A DNA stretch of 11,227 nt from Candidatus Scatomorpha merdipullorum (GTDB taxonomy: Bacteria; Bacillota; Clostridia; Oscillospirales; Oscillospiraceae), in assembly GCA_018716795.1 (NCBI GenBank), contig DVJK01000061.1, forward strand, positions 1 through 11,227, read 5' to 3'. The position numbers were made by a program, and so were the translations under genes. The notes under the pieces were generated by a model. That model worked only from the letters and a program-made list of their open reading frames with translations. It did no database searches and had not been told where the DNA came from. Below, one piece after another: positions 6,834 through 11,227 of the stretch (its first letter is position 1; the number at the start of each line of letters is the position of its first letter).

Positions 6834-8524
6834 CTCTTCTCGCCGCAGGGGAAGTGCTCGTTGTCGGCCCGGCCGCGCATCGTGAGCTCGTAGAAGCGCC
6901 AGCCGCCGGAGAGGTTGTACACGTCGAAGCCGTGCCCGGAGAGGATGCGGCAGGCGATGTAGCTGCGCATACCGGAGAAGCAGTTGACGTAGACGGGCTT
7001 GGACTTATCCAGCTCGCCCAGATGCTCGCGCATACCGTCGAGGGCGATATTGACGGCGCCGTCGATGTGGCCCGCCTCATACTCGCCCGGGTTGCGCACG
7101 TCGAGCAGGGTGACGGAGCCGTCGCGCGGCAGGGCGGCGACCTCATCCCAGTGGAACTGCCTGACAAGGCCGGCGCGGATGTTATCTATCATGAAGCCGC
7201 ACATGTTGACGGGGTCCTTGGCGGAGCCGTAGGGCGGCGCGTAGCTGAGCTCGAGCTCGGCGAGGTCGGCGCCGGTGAGGCCCGCGCGTATCGCGGTTGC
7301 GAAGACGTCAATACGCTTGTCCACGCCCGCGGGGCCGACAATCTGCGCGCCGAGTATCCTGCCCGTGCCTGGGTCGAAGAGGGCCTTGACGGTCATGTTC
7401 TGCGCGCCGGGATAGTAGCCGGCGTGGTTGCCCCAGTAGCCGACAATGCGCTCGTACTTGACGCCGGCGGCCCTGGCGGCTTTCTCGTTGAGGCCGACGG
7501 TGGCGGCGGTGAGGCCGAAGACCTTGACGACCGACGCGCCGAGCGTGCCCTTATACTCGCTGGGTATGCCGCAGATGTTGTCCGCGGCGATGCGGCCCTG
7601 CTTGTTGGCCGGGCCGGCCAGCGGCGTGAGCTTGAGCGCGCCGGTGACGGGGTCAACGACCGGCACGGCGTCGCCCACGGCGTAGATGTCGGGGTCGCTC
7701 GTGCGCATGTGACTGTCGACCAGAATGGAGCCCTTGGGCCCGAGCTCGAGCCCGGCGGCCTTCGCCAGCTCGCTCTCCGGCACGACGCCGACGGCGAGGA
7801 CGACGAAGGCGCAGTCTATGCTCTCGCGGCCCTTGACGTGGACGCGGATGCCGTTTTCAATCTCCTCATAGCTCTCGACCGCGTGCTTGAAGCGCAGGTC
7901 GACGCCGTTTTTGCGAAGCTCGGCGTGGAGCTCGCAGGCCATATCCCAGTCCAGCGGCGGCATGACCTGCTCGCTGCGCTGCAGAAGCGTCACGCTCACG
8001 CCCGCCTCGACGAGGTTCTCCGCGGCCTCGAGGCCGATGAAGCCGCCTCCTATGACGACGACGCGGCCCGGCTTCTCCTCGGCGACGATACGGCGCATCT
8101 CCAGCGCGTCCTCGACGGTGCGCAGCTTGAGCACGCGCTTCGAGTGTACGCCCGGGGTGTCCGGCACCATGGCCTTCGCGCCGGGAGAGAGGATGAGCTT
8201 GTCGTACTCGAGGCTGTATTTGCCGCCGTCGGCGAGGCTTTTGACCGTGACGCGCTTGTTTTCGCGGTCTATCGCCGTGACCTCGCTCGAGACGCGCACG
8301 TCGATGTCGAAGCGGGTTTTGAAGCTCCGCGGGGTCTGGAGCGTGAGGGATTTCTTCTCGGGAATGACGCCGCCGACATAGTAGGGCAGGCCGCAGTTGG
8401 CGTAGGAGACGAAGCCGGTGCGCTCTATGACGGTTATCTCCGCGCTCTCGTCGAGGCGGCGCAGCCTTGCCGCGGCGGTGGCCCCGCCGGCGACACCGCC
8501 GACGATGACTATTTTCTTTGCCAT
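6830..8524 (-). CDS. CoA-disulfide/persulfide reductase with C-terminal rhodanese domain
   Basis: This is a 564-residue FAD-dependent pyridine nucleotide-disulfide oxidoreductase of the CoADR-RHD type. Residues 1-450 are the reductase: GGVAGGATAAARLRR (9-23) binds FAD, Cys44 in YANCGLPYY is the single redox cysteine typical of CoA-disulfide reductase and NADH oxidase homologues, VVVIGGGFIGLEAAE (155-169) binds NAD(P)H, and YAVGDA (281-286) contacts FAD. LAGPANKQGR (302-311) and SYAPPYGSAKDPVN (427-440) are family-specific. Residues about 455-560 are a rhodanese domain with active-site loop CFSGMR and Cys515. Known members (Bacillus anthracis CoADR-RHD and Shewanella NADH-dependent persulfide/polysulfide reductase) reduce CoA disulfide or CoA persulfide. 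The ATG has GGAGGT upstream. It is the first gene of the run. The true substrate, including possible NADH oxidase activity, cannot be decided from sequence. Confidence 0.92.
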   Translation of the reverse strand: MAKKIVIVGGVAGGATAAARLRRLDESAEITVIERTGFVSYANCGLPYYVGGVIPEKKSLTLQTPRSFKTRFDIDVRVSSEVTAIDRENKRVTVKSLADGGKYSLEYDKLILSPGAKAMVPDTPGVHSKRVLKLRTVEDALEMRRIVAEEKPGRVVVIGGGFIGLEAAENLVEAGVSVTLLQRSEQVMPPLDWDMACELHAELRKNGVDLRFKHAVESYEEIENGIRVHVKGRESIDCAFVVLAVGVVPESELAKAAGLELGPKGSILVDSHMRTSDPDIYAVGDAVPVVDPVTGALKLTPLAGPANKQGRIAADNICGIPSEYKGTLGASVVKVFGLTAATVGLNEKAARAAGVKYERIVGYWGNHAGYYPGAQNMTVKALFDPGTGRILGAQIVGPAGVDKRIDVFATAIRAGLTGADLAELELSYAPPYGSAKDPVNMCGFMIDNIRAGLVRQFHWDEVAALPRDGSVTLLDVRNPGEYEAGHIDGAVNIALDGMREHLGELDKSKPVYVNCFSGMRSYIACRILSGHGFDVYNLSGGWRFYELTMRGRADNEHFPCGEKR

Positions 8525-8556
8525 GGTGTGTACCTCCGTTGTATGTGAATTTTGTT

Positions 8557-8573
8557 TTAAACCTGCGGTTTAA
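8557..8573. promoter_or_regulatory. Inverted repeat upstream of the reductase gene, possible operator
   Basis: TTAAACC (8557-8563) and GGTTTAA (8567-8573) form a perfect 7-bp inverted repeat around a 3-bp centre, 33-49 bases upstream of the CoADR-RHD start codon. Position and symmetry suit a regulator site near the operon promoter. I could not find a convincing -35/-10 pair beside it. A short mRNA hairpin is the alternative. Confidence 0.35.
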
Positions 8574-8587
8574 GCGCGGATTCCTGA

Positions 8588-8625
8588 GGGGCGCTTTCTT
8601 TGGTCTTGCCCAAAGAAAGCGTCCC
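8588..8625. repeat. Long perfect hairpin (16-bp stem)
   Basis: CGCTTTCTTTGG (8592-8603) pairs perfectly with CCAAAGAAAGCG (8610-8621) across a six-base loop. The stem extends outward by GGGG/TCCC with one G-T pair. No U-tract follows on either strand, so it is not a classical terminator. It looks like a dispersed intergenic hairpin repeat and sits in the leader side of the CoADR-RHD operon. Confidence 0.6.
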
Positions 8626-8793
8626 GCAGACTCCCCGAAAGGAAAGGCGCTTTGGCGCTTGTCCGGCGGCGCACAGCGCTTGCGTTGTAACTGAACGGGT
8701 GCTATTCCGAGGTTTTTATCCCTAAGTTGTAAACGTTTTTTGCATCGCCGACCGCGATTGGCCGCTGACGGGTTGTAGATTCGGCCGGCCTTC
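8626..8793. other. Non-coding stretch between hairpin repeats
   Basis: This is the middle part of the 500-bp gap between the CoADR-RHD and MscS genes. I see no gene, RNA family or convincing promoter. It contains two of three near-copies of CTGA(A)CGGGT (8691-8700, 8765-8773; the third is at 8968-8976). It also contains short GC-rich self-complementary words such as GGCGCTTTGGCGC. Confidence 0.4.
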
Positions 8794-8934
8794 AGCCCCC
8801 TCTTGGAGGGGGCTGTCAGCGAAGCTGACTGGGGGAGTTCTGCCTGAGCTCTGCTCAGGCAGTTGACCGCGAAGCGGTCCAGACTCCCTCCGGCCGGCGC
8901 TTGCGCGCCGGCCACCTCCCTCCAGGAGGGAGGT
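8794..8934. repeat. REP-like compound element of six consecutive hairpins
   Basis: Six perfect stem-loops lie in a row. They are AGCCCCCTC with GAGGGGGCT (8794-8814), GTCAGC/GCTGAC around GAA (8815-8829), CTGCCTGAGC/GCTCAGGCAG around TCT (8840-8862), GACCGC/GCGGTC around GAA (8865-8879), GGCCGGCGC/GCGCCGGCC around TTGC (8892-8913) and ACCTCCCTCC/GGAGGGAGGT around one A (8914-8934). GGGAGT (8833-8838) can also pair with ACTCCC (8883-8888), enclosing the central two hairpins. The two outer modules have the same plan in opposite orientation: a C/G-rich hairpin, a second hairpin, then a GGGGGAGT or GGAGGGAGT tail. This is the architecture of bacterial REP/BIME elements. No transposase of the REP-associated type is in the window. 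Confidence 0.75.
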
Positions 8935-9024
8935 TATGGCTCATGACTTTAGGTTCCTGCCAAACAACTGACGGGTGCGCCTCCGGAAATGCTTAAAAAA
9001 CGTAAATATGAATATTGCTAAGCC

Positions 9025-9882
9025 TCAATCCTTCACAATCCTCACGTCGAGCCGGTCGAAGGCCAGGCTCAGGCCCGCGGCCTCGAGATGGCGGCGCGCG
9101 CTCTCGTTGAGGGCGTAGTAGACGGCCCAGTAGTCCGCGGTGAGGGCCCAGCAGCGCAGCGTGTACTGCACGCTGCTGGAGAGATAGGCGCTGACGACCA
9201 CGGCGGGCTCCGGCTCGGGCAGGACGCGCGCATCCTCCTTCGCCGCGGCCAGGAGCGCCGCGCGAACGGCCTCGGCCTCGCAGCCGTACTCGAGCCCGAA
9301 ATTCAAATCCACCCGCCGTGTGGGCTCCGCCGTGTAGTTCGTTAGGCGGGAGGCGGCGATGTCGCTGTTGGGGACGTGTATCTCCTTGTTGTCGTAGGTC
9401 AGAAGCGTGACGTAGAAGAGGCCCATGCGCGTGACCGTGCCGCTCGTCGTGCCGGCCTCGACGAAGTCGCCGGGCTTGAAGGGGCGCGTCACCAGCAGCG
9501 TTATGCCCGCAAAGACGTTCGAGAGCGTATTCTGAAGCGAGAGGGAGAGCGCGAGGCCCGCCACGCTCACCAGCGCGACGAGCGAGGCGGTGGAGATGTT
9601 GAGCTTGCCCATTATCATGAGCAGCGCCGTCACCCAGAGCACGACGCGCTCAAAATTCACTATGGCGCGCTTGACGGGCGCGTCGAGCTTCGACTTGTCC
9701 AGCGCGCGGCGCGTGAGCCTGACCGCGAGCTTTATGACCGCGAGGCAGACGAGGAATATCAGCGCCGCGGCCAGGATGTTCCCGAGCGAGAAGCCGCCTA
9801 TATCCAGCGCGAGGAGCTCCGTCACGGTCTGGGATATGGTCTTCTCCGGCGCCAGCGTGTCGATAATCTCGGTATATATCAC
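9025..9882 (-). CDS. MscS family mechanosensitive ion channel
   Basis: This is a 285-residue small-conductance mechanosensitive channel predicted to form a heptamer in the cytoplasmic membrane and open under hypo-osmotic stress. TM1 is at about residues 33-54, TM2 at about 79-94 and the pore-lining TM3 at about 98-127 (Gly/Ala-rich: ALVSVAGLALSLSLQNTLSN). The beta domain follows at about 133-180 with the typical PFKPGDFVEAGTTSGTV and HVPNSDI motifs. The C-terminal alpha/beta domain runs to the end. Length matches E. coli MscS (286 aa). I chose the GTG at 9882 because GGAGG lies seven bases upstream and the protein then begins just before TM1. A longer frame reaching 10032 would overlap the divergent promoter. 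It has its own promoter. I see no clear terminator after the stop. Confidence 0.92.
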   Translation of the reverse strand: MIYTEIIDTLAPEKTISQTVTELLALDIGGFSLGNILAAALIFLVCLAVIKLAVRLTRRALDKSKLDAPVKRAIVNFERVVLWVTALLMIMGKLNISTASLVALVSVAGLALSLSLQNTLSNVFAGITLLVTRPFKPGDFVEAGTTSGTVTRMGLFYVTLLTYDNKEIHVPNSDIAASRLTNYTAEPTRRVDLNFGLEYGCEAEAVRAALLAAAKEDARVLPEPEPAVVVSAYLSSSVQYTLRCWALTADYWAVYYALNESARRHLEAAGLSLAFDRLDVRIVKD

Positions 9883-9904
9883 CGTCTCACCTCCCGAGTA
9901 GGTT

Positions 9905-9934
9905 ATTATATCATTCCGATACCTGATTTGTCCA
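9905..9934 (-). promoter_or_regulatory. Promoter of the MscS channel gene
   Basis: On the minus strand a -35 hexamer TGGACA (9929-9934) lies 18 bases from a perfect -10 hexamer TATAAT (9905-9910). The start site would be near 9898, giving a very short leader to the GTG at 9882. The ribosome binding site still fits inside it. Confidence 0.65.
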
Positions 9935-9958
9935 TAACGCGCCGCCGCAAAATTCCGC

Positions 9959-9987
9959 TTGACTTCTCGGGACAAAGGGTCTTTAAT
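9959..9987 (+). promoter_or_regulatory. Promoter of the NifX-like gene
   Basis: TTGACT (9959-9964) and TTTAAT (9982-9987) are separated by exactly 17 bases, and each differs from the sigma-70 consensus at one position. Transcription would start near 9994, about 37 bases before the ATG at 10031. It is back to back with the MscS promoter, with about 24 bases between the two -35 elements. Confidence 0.65.
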
Positions 9988-10030
9988 TAACACAGAAACT
10001 ATTCGCGCGCGAGCGCATTGGAGGCAAAGC

Positions 10031-10426
10031 ATGAAAGCAGCAGTAACCTATGATGAAAACGGCATGGTATTCCAGCACTTCGGGCACACCGAGCGCTTCA
10101 AGGTCTATACGATAGAGGACGGCAGGGTCCTCTCCGGCGAGGTTATCGACACCGCCGGCGCGGGGCACGAGGCCCTGGCCGTCTTCCTCGCGAAGCAGGG
10201 CGTCGACACCCTTATCTGCGGCGGCATAGGGCCCGGCGCGGTCAACGCGCTCGCCATGTGCGGCATCCGCGTCTTCGGCGGCATCACCGGCCTGGCCGAC
10301 GCGGCGGCGGAGGCCCTGGCCCGCGGCAGCCTGGCCTATAATCCCGAGCCCAACTGCGACCACCACGACGGCGAGCACGGCGGGCACTGCGAGCACCACG
10401 GCGAGGGCCACTGCGGCTGCCATTGA
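10031..10426 (+). CDS. NifX/NifB-type FeMo-cofactor-domain protein with Cys/His-rich tail
   Basis: This is a 131-residue protein of the dinitrogenase iron-molybdenum cofactor biosynthesis family (NifX/NafY fold, Pfam Nitro_FeMo-Co). The domain covers about residues 1-105: MKAAVTYDENGMVFQHFGHTERF-like start with His16 and His19, the LICGGIGPGAVNAL segment (61-74) and CGIRVFGGITG (77-87). The last 23 residues (109-131) hold eight His and four Cys and almost certainly bind metal. Stand-alone homologues occur widely in non-diazotrophic anaerobes and are thought to handle iron-sulfur or molybdenum clusters; no nitrogenase genes are here. The ATG at 10031 is chosen for GGAGG six bases upstream. An earlier in-frame start at 9959 would coincide with the -35 element. 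The rubredoxin gene follows on the same strand. Confidence 0.88.
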   Translation: MKAAVTYDENGMVFQHFGHTERFKVYTIEDGRVLSGEVIDTAGAGHEALAVFLAKQGVDTLICGGIGPGAVNALAMCGIRVFGGITGLADAAAEALARGSLAYNPEPNCDHHDGEHGGHCEHHGEGHCGCH

Positions 10427-10450
10427 CAGGCCGCGCTAAAAACGCAGGAC

Positions 10451-10475
10451 GCGGCGGGGCGTAAGGCTCCGCCGC
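10451..10475 (+). terminator. Hairpin after the NifX-like gene, without U-tract
   Basis: GCGGCGG (10451-10457) pairs with CCGCCGC (10469-10475), extended inward by three pairs including one G-T, leaving a five-base loop. It lies 24 bases after the stop codon. No run of T follows, so it may stabilise the mRNA 3' end or only attenuate transcription into the rubredoxin gene. Confidence 0.4.
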
Positions 10476-10491
10476 ATCCCAAGGCGAAAAT

Positions 10492-10513
10492 TCGTTAGTT
10501 ATTAGGCTAACGA
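10492..10513. promoter_or_regulatory. Inverted repeat upstream of rubredoxin, possible operator
   Basis: TCGTTAG (10492-10498) and CTAACGA (10507-10513) form a perfect 7-bp inverted repeat with an 8-bp centre, 43-64 bases before the rubredoxin ATG. The region after it is A/T-rich and could hold a promoter, but no clear hexamer pair is visible. The form resembles sites of dimeric redox regulators but does not match the Rex consensus well. It could also be a small transcript hairpin. Confidence 0.35.
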
Positions 10514-10555
10514 TGGAATAAAAGAGGAAAAATCATTATTAAAGGGGGTTAAAGT

Positions 10556-10714
10556 ATGAAATACGTCTGCGAGCTCTGCGGCTATATCTACGACGAGGCC
10601 ACATCTCCGCTGGAGCTGGGCCTGCCCGAGGGCACGAAGTTCGAGGACCTGCCCGACGACTGGGTCTGTCCTCTCTGCGGCGCGGGGAAGGACGAGTTCC
10701 AGCCCACGAAATGA
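10556..10714 (+). CDS. Rubredoxin
   Basis: This is a 52-residue one-iron electron carrier, too short for many gene finders. The iron is held by four cysteines in two knuckles: Cys5-x2-Cys8 (YVCELCGY) and Cys38-x2-Cys41 (WVCPLCGAGKDEF). Tyr10, Tyr12, Phe29 and Trp36 supply the usual aromatic core, and length is typical for the family (52-54 aa). The ATG at 10556 has AGGGGG seven bases upstream. It follows the NifX-like gene by 129 bp on the same strand but has an inverted repeat of its own upstream. It may therefore be transcribed alone or by read-through. Rubredoxins pass single electrons to oxygen- or peroxide-detoxifying enzymes (rubrerythrin, flavodiiron proteins, desulfoferrodoxin) in anaerobes; the partner is not in this window. 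Confidence 0.97.
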   Translation: MKYVCELCGYIYDEATSPLELGLPEGTKFEDLPDDWVCPLCGAGKDEFQPTK

Positions 10715-10719
10715 AGGCT

Positions 10720-10750
10720 GCCTAAAAAGGCCTCGACGGCCTTTTTAGGC
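10720..10750. terminator. Intrinsic terminator after rubredoxin
   Basis: GCCTAAAAAGGCC (10720-10732) pairs perfectly with GGCCTTTTTAGGC (10738-10750), starting six bases after the rubredoxin stop. The core GGCC/GGCC stem is flanked by five A and five T, the symmetrical A-tract/U-tract form of intrinsic terminators that work in both directions. The U-tract is only five long. Confidence 0.6.
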
Positions 10751-10755
10751 AAGAA

Positions 10756-10784
10756 GGTCTCCCGCCCTTCGGGCGATGAGGACC
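10756..10784. repeat. Two-part hairpin in the convergent spacer
   Basis: CGCCC (10763-10767) pairs with GGGCG (10771-10775) around TTC. GGTC (10756-10759) can pair with GACC (10781-10784) outside it. No U-tract follows. Confidence 0.35.
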
Positions 10785-10805
10785 GGCGCTTCGCTGCGCG
10801 CAAAG

Positions 10806-10837
10806 AAATCTGCCGGTGTGCGCACCGGCAGATTTTT
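10806..10837. terminator. Bidirectional intrinsic terminator between rubredoxin and GNAT genes
   Basis: AAATCTGCCGGTG (10806-10818) pairs perfectly with CACCGGCAGATTT (10823-10835) around TGCG. On the plus strand the stem ends in TTTTT (10833-10837). On the minus strand the 3' arm ends in ATTT followed by CTTTG. It can stop transcripts from both convergent genes. Confidence 0.6.
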
Positions 10838-10859
10838 CACACTCCGCTCCGCGAGAGGT

Positions 10860-10892
10860 ATTTTCGTCGGCGTACACGCCGCCGCCGAAAAT
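10860..10892. repeat. Hairpin in the convergent spacer
   Basis: ATTTTCG (10860-10866) pairs with CGAAAAT (10886-10892). After one T-C mismatch, CGGCG (10868-10872) pairs with CGCCG (10880-10884). No clear U-tract follows on either strand. Confidence 0.4.
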
Positions 10893-10904
10893 GATTTCAT
10901 CCCT

Positions 10905-10924
10905 TTCGCCGCTGAAGCGGCGAA
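10905..10924. repeat. Hairpin downstream of the GNAT gene
   Basis: TTCGCCGC (10905-10912) pairs with GCGGCGAA (10917-10924) around TGAA. It is the first hairpin a GNAT transcript would meet, 33 bases after that stop codon. It has no U-tract, so terminator function is doubtful. Confidence 0.35.
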
Positions 10925-10957
10925 GCTTAAGCCGGTCTTTTCGCGTCTCGCGCGCTC

Positions 10958-11227
10958 TCAGGGCGTTTTGGACGCGAATTCCTCCAGGCGCGCGCCGGTC
11001 AGGCGGTAGGTCGTCCACCCGTCCTGGGGCGCGGCGCCGAGGGAGAGGTAAAAGTCTATGCTCGGCCGGTTCCAGTCGAGGCAGGCCCAGTCGAGCCGGC
11101 CGCAGCCGAGGCGGACGCACTCGCGCGCGAGGTATCGCATGAGCCCGACGCCGAGGCCGCGGCCCCGGCAGGCCGGCAGGACGTAGAGATCCTCCAGATA
11201 TATGCCCGCGCGGCCGAGGAAGGTGGA
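10958..11227 (-). CDS. GNAT family N-acetyltransferase, 5' end cut by window edge
   Basis: The 89 visible C-terminal residues belong to a GNAT acetyltransferase that transfers acetyl from acetyl-CoA to an amine. The frame is open to the right edge, so the true start lies beyond it; the ATG at 11140 is internal. Motif A, with strand 4 and the pyrophosphate-binding loop, reads YLEDLYVLPACRGRGLGVGL, matching the R/Q-x-x-G-x-G/A rule. Downstream, LDWACLDWNRPSIDFYLSLGA matches motif B, including the Asn and Tyr commonly used in catalysis. The LEDLYV, DWN and FY-SLGA segments together resemble diamine/spermidine acetyltransferases, so a polyamine or small-amine substrate is plausible but not certain. 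About half of the protein is missing. It converges on the rubredoxin gene across a hairpin-rich spacer. Confidence 0.88.
   Translation of the reverse strand, partial: STFLGRAGIYLEDLYVLPACRGRGLGVGLMRYLARECVRLGCGRLDWACLDWNRPSIDFYLSLGAAPQDGWTTYRLTGARLEEFASKTP

Noticed and set aside
5538..6893. A 451-codon plus-strand open frame opposite malic enzyme
   Set aside because: No ribosome binding site or motif is seen, and malic enzyme on the other strand has all catalytic residues.
6854..8548. A 564-codon plus-strand open frame lying opposite the whole CoADR-RHD gene
   Set aside because: The minus strand encodes a clear multi-motif flavoprotein. The opposite frame is open because of the GC-rich codon bias, and its product is low-complexity Ala/Asp/Val-rich with no recognisable motif.
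8794..8934. Possible CRISPR array or structured regulatory RNA
   Set aside because: The hairpins differ in sequence and there are no equal direct repeats with unique spacers. I also recognised no riboswitch or tRNA signature.
9883..10032. Longer N terminus for the MscS channel (start at 10032)
   Set aside because: The extension overlaps both divergent promoters and encodes an unrelated peptide. The GTG at 9882 has an ideal ribosome binding site.
10031..10426. Evidence for nitrogen fixation
   Set aside because: The NifX/NifB-type domain alone is common in non-fixing anaerobes. No nifH, nifD, nifK or full-length nifB is present.

Overview
The window looks like chromosomal DNA from a high-GC anaerobic Firmicute, most likely a gut Clostridia of the Oscillospirales type. 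This rests on strong GGAGG-type ribosome binding sites, G/C-ending codons, a two-subunit iron-sulfur fumarase, a DUF4358 lipoprotein, a rubredoxin and REP-like hairpin repeats. Genus-level placement is inference and was not checked by any search.

Layout from left to right. Positions 1-2029 hold a minus-strand pair: a MATE-family exporter followed 13 bp later by a YfbR-type 5'-deoxynucleotidase that runs off the left edge. A near-consensus promoter whose -10 lies inside a perfect 18-bp palindrome drives the pair. Positions about 2074-2786 hold a decayed IS30-family element (plus strand). Its transposase has lost about 100 central residues, including the first two catalytic aspartates. Positions 2819-8524 are a tight minus-strand gene run. 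In transcription order it holds a CoA-disulfide/persulfide reductase fused to a rhodanese domain, malic enzyme, fumarase alpha, fumarase beta, a membrane-anchored SGNH hydrolase and a DUF4358 lipoprotein. The first four are joined by 1-4 base stop/start overlaps; the last two follow after gaps of 22 and 17 bp.

Positions 8525-9024 form a 500-bp non-coding stretch packed with inverted repeats, including a six-hairpin REP-like block at 8794-8934. A MscS-type mechanosensitive channel (9025-9882, minus) and a NifX/NifB-type FeMo-cofactor-domain protein with a Cys/His-rich tail (10031-10426, plus) are divergent, each with a recognisable sigma-70-type promoter. A rubredoxin (10556-10714, plus) follows. 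A hairpin-rich convergent spacer then separates it from a GNAT acetyltransferase (minus) cut by the right edge.

How the genes may work together: fumarase and malic enzyme convert fumarate to malate and then to pyruvate, CO2 and NAD(P)H. The flavoprotein encoded first in the same run uses NAD(P)H to reduce CoA-disulfide, CoA-persulfide or polysulfide. The run could therefore link C4-acid metabolism to thiol/sulfur redox balance. The two exported proteins at the end of the run have no obvious metabolic tie to it. The NifX-like protein and rubredoxin suggest iron or iron-sulfur handling and electron transfer in an anaerobe. No nitrogenase gene is present.
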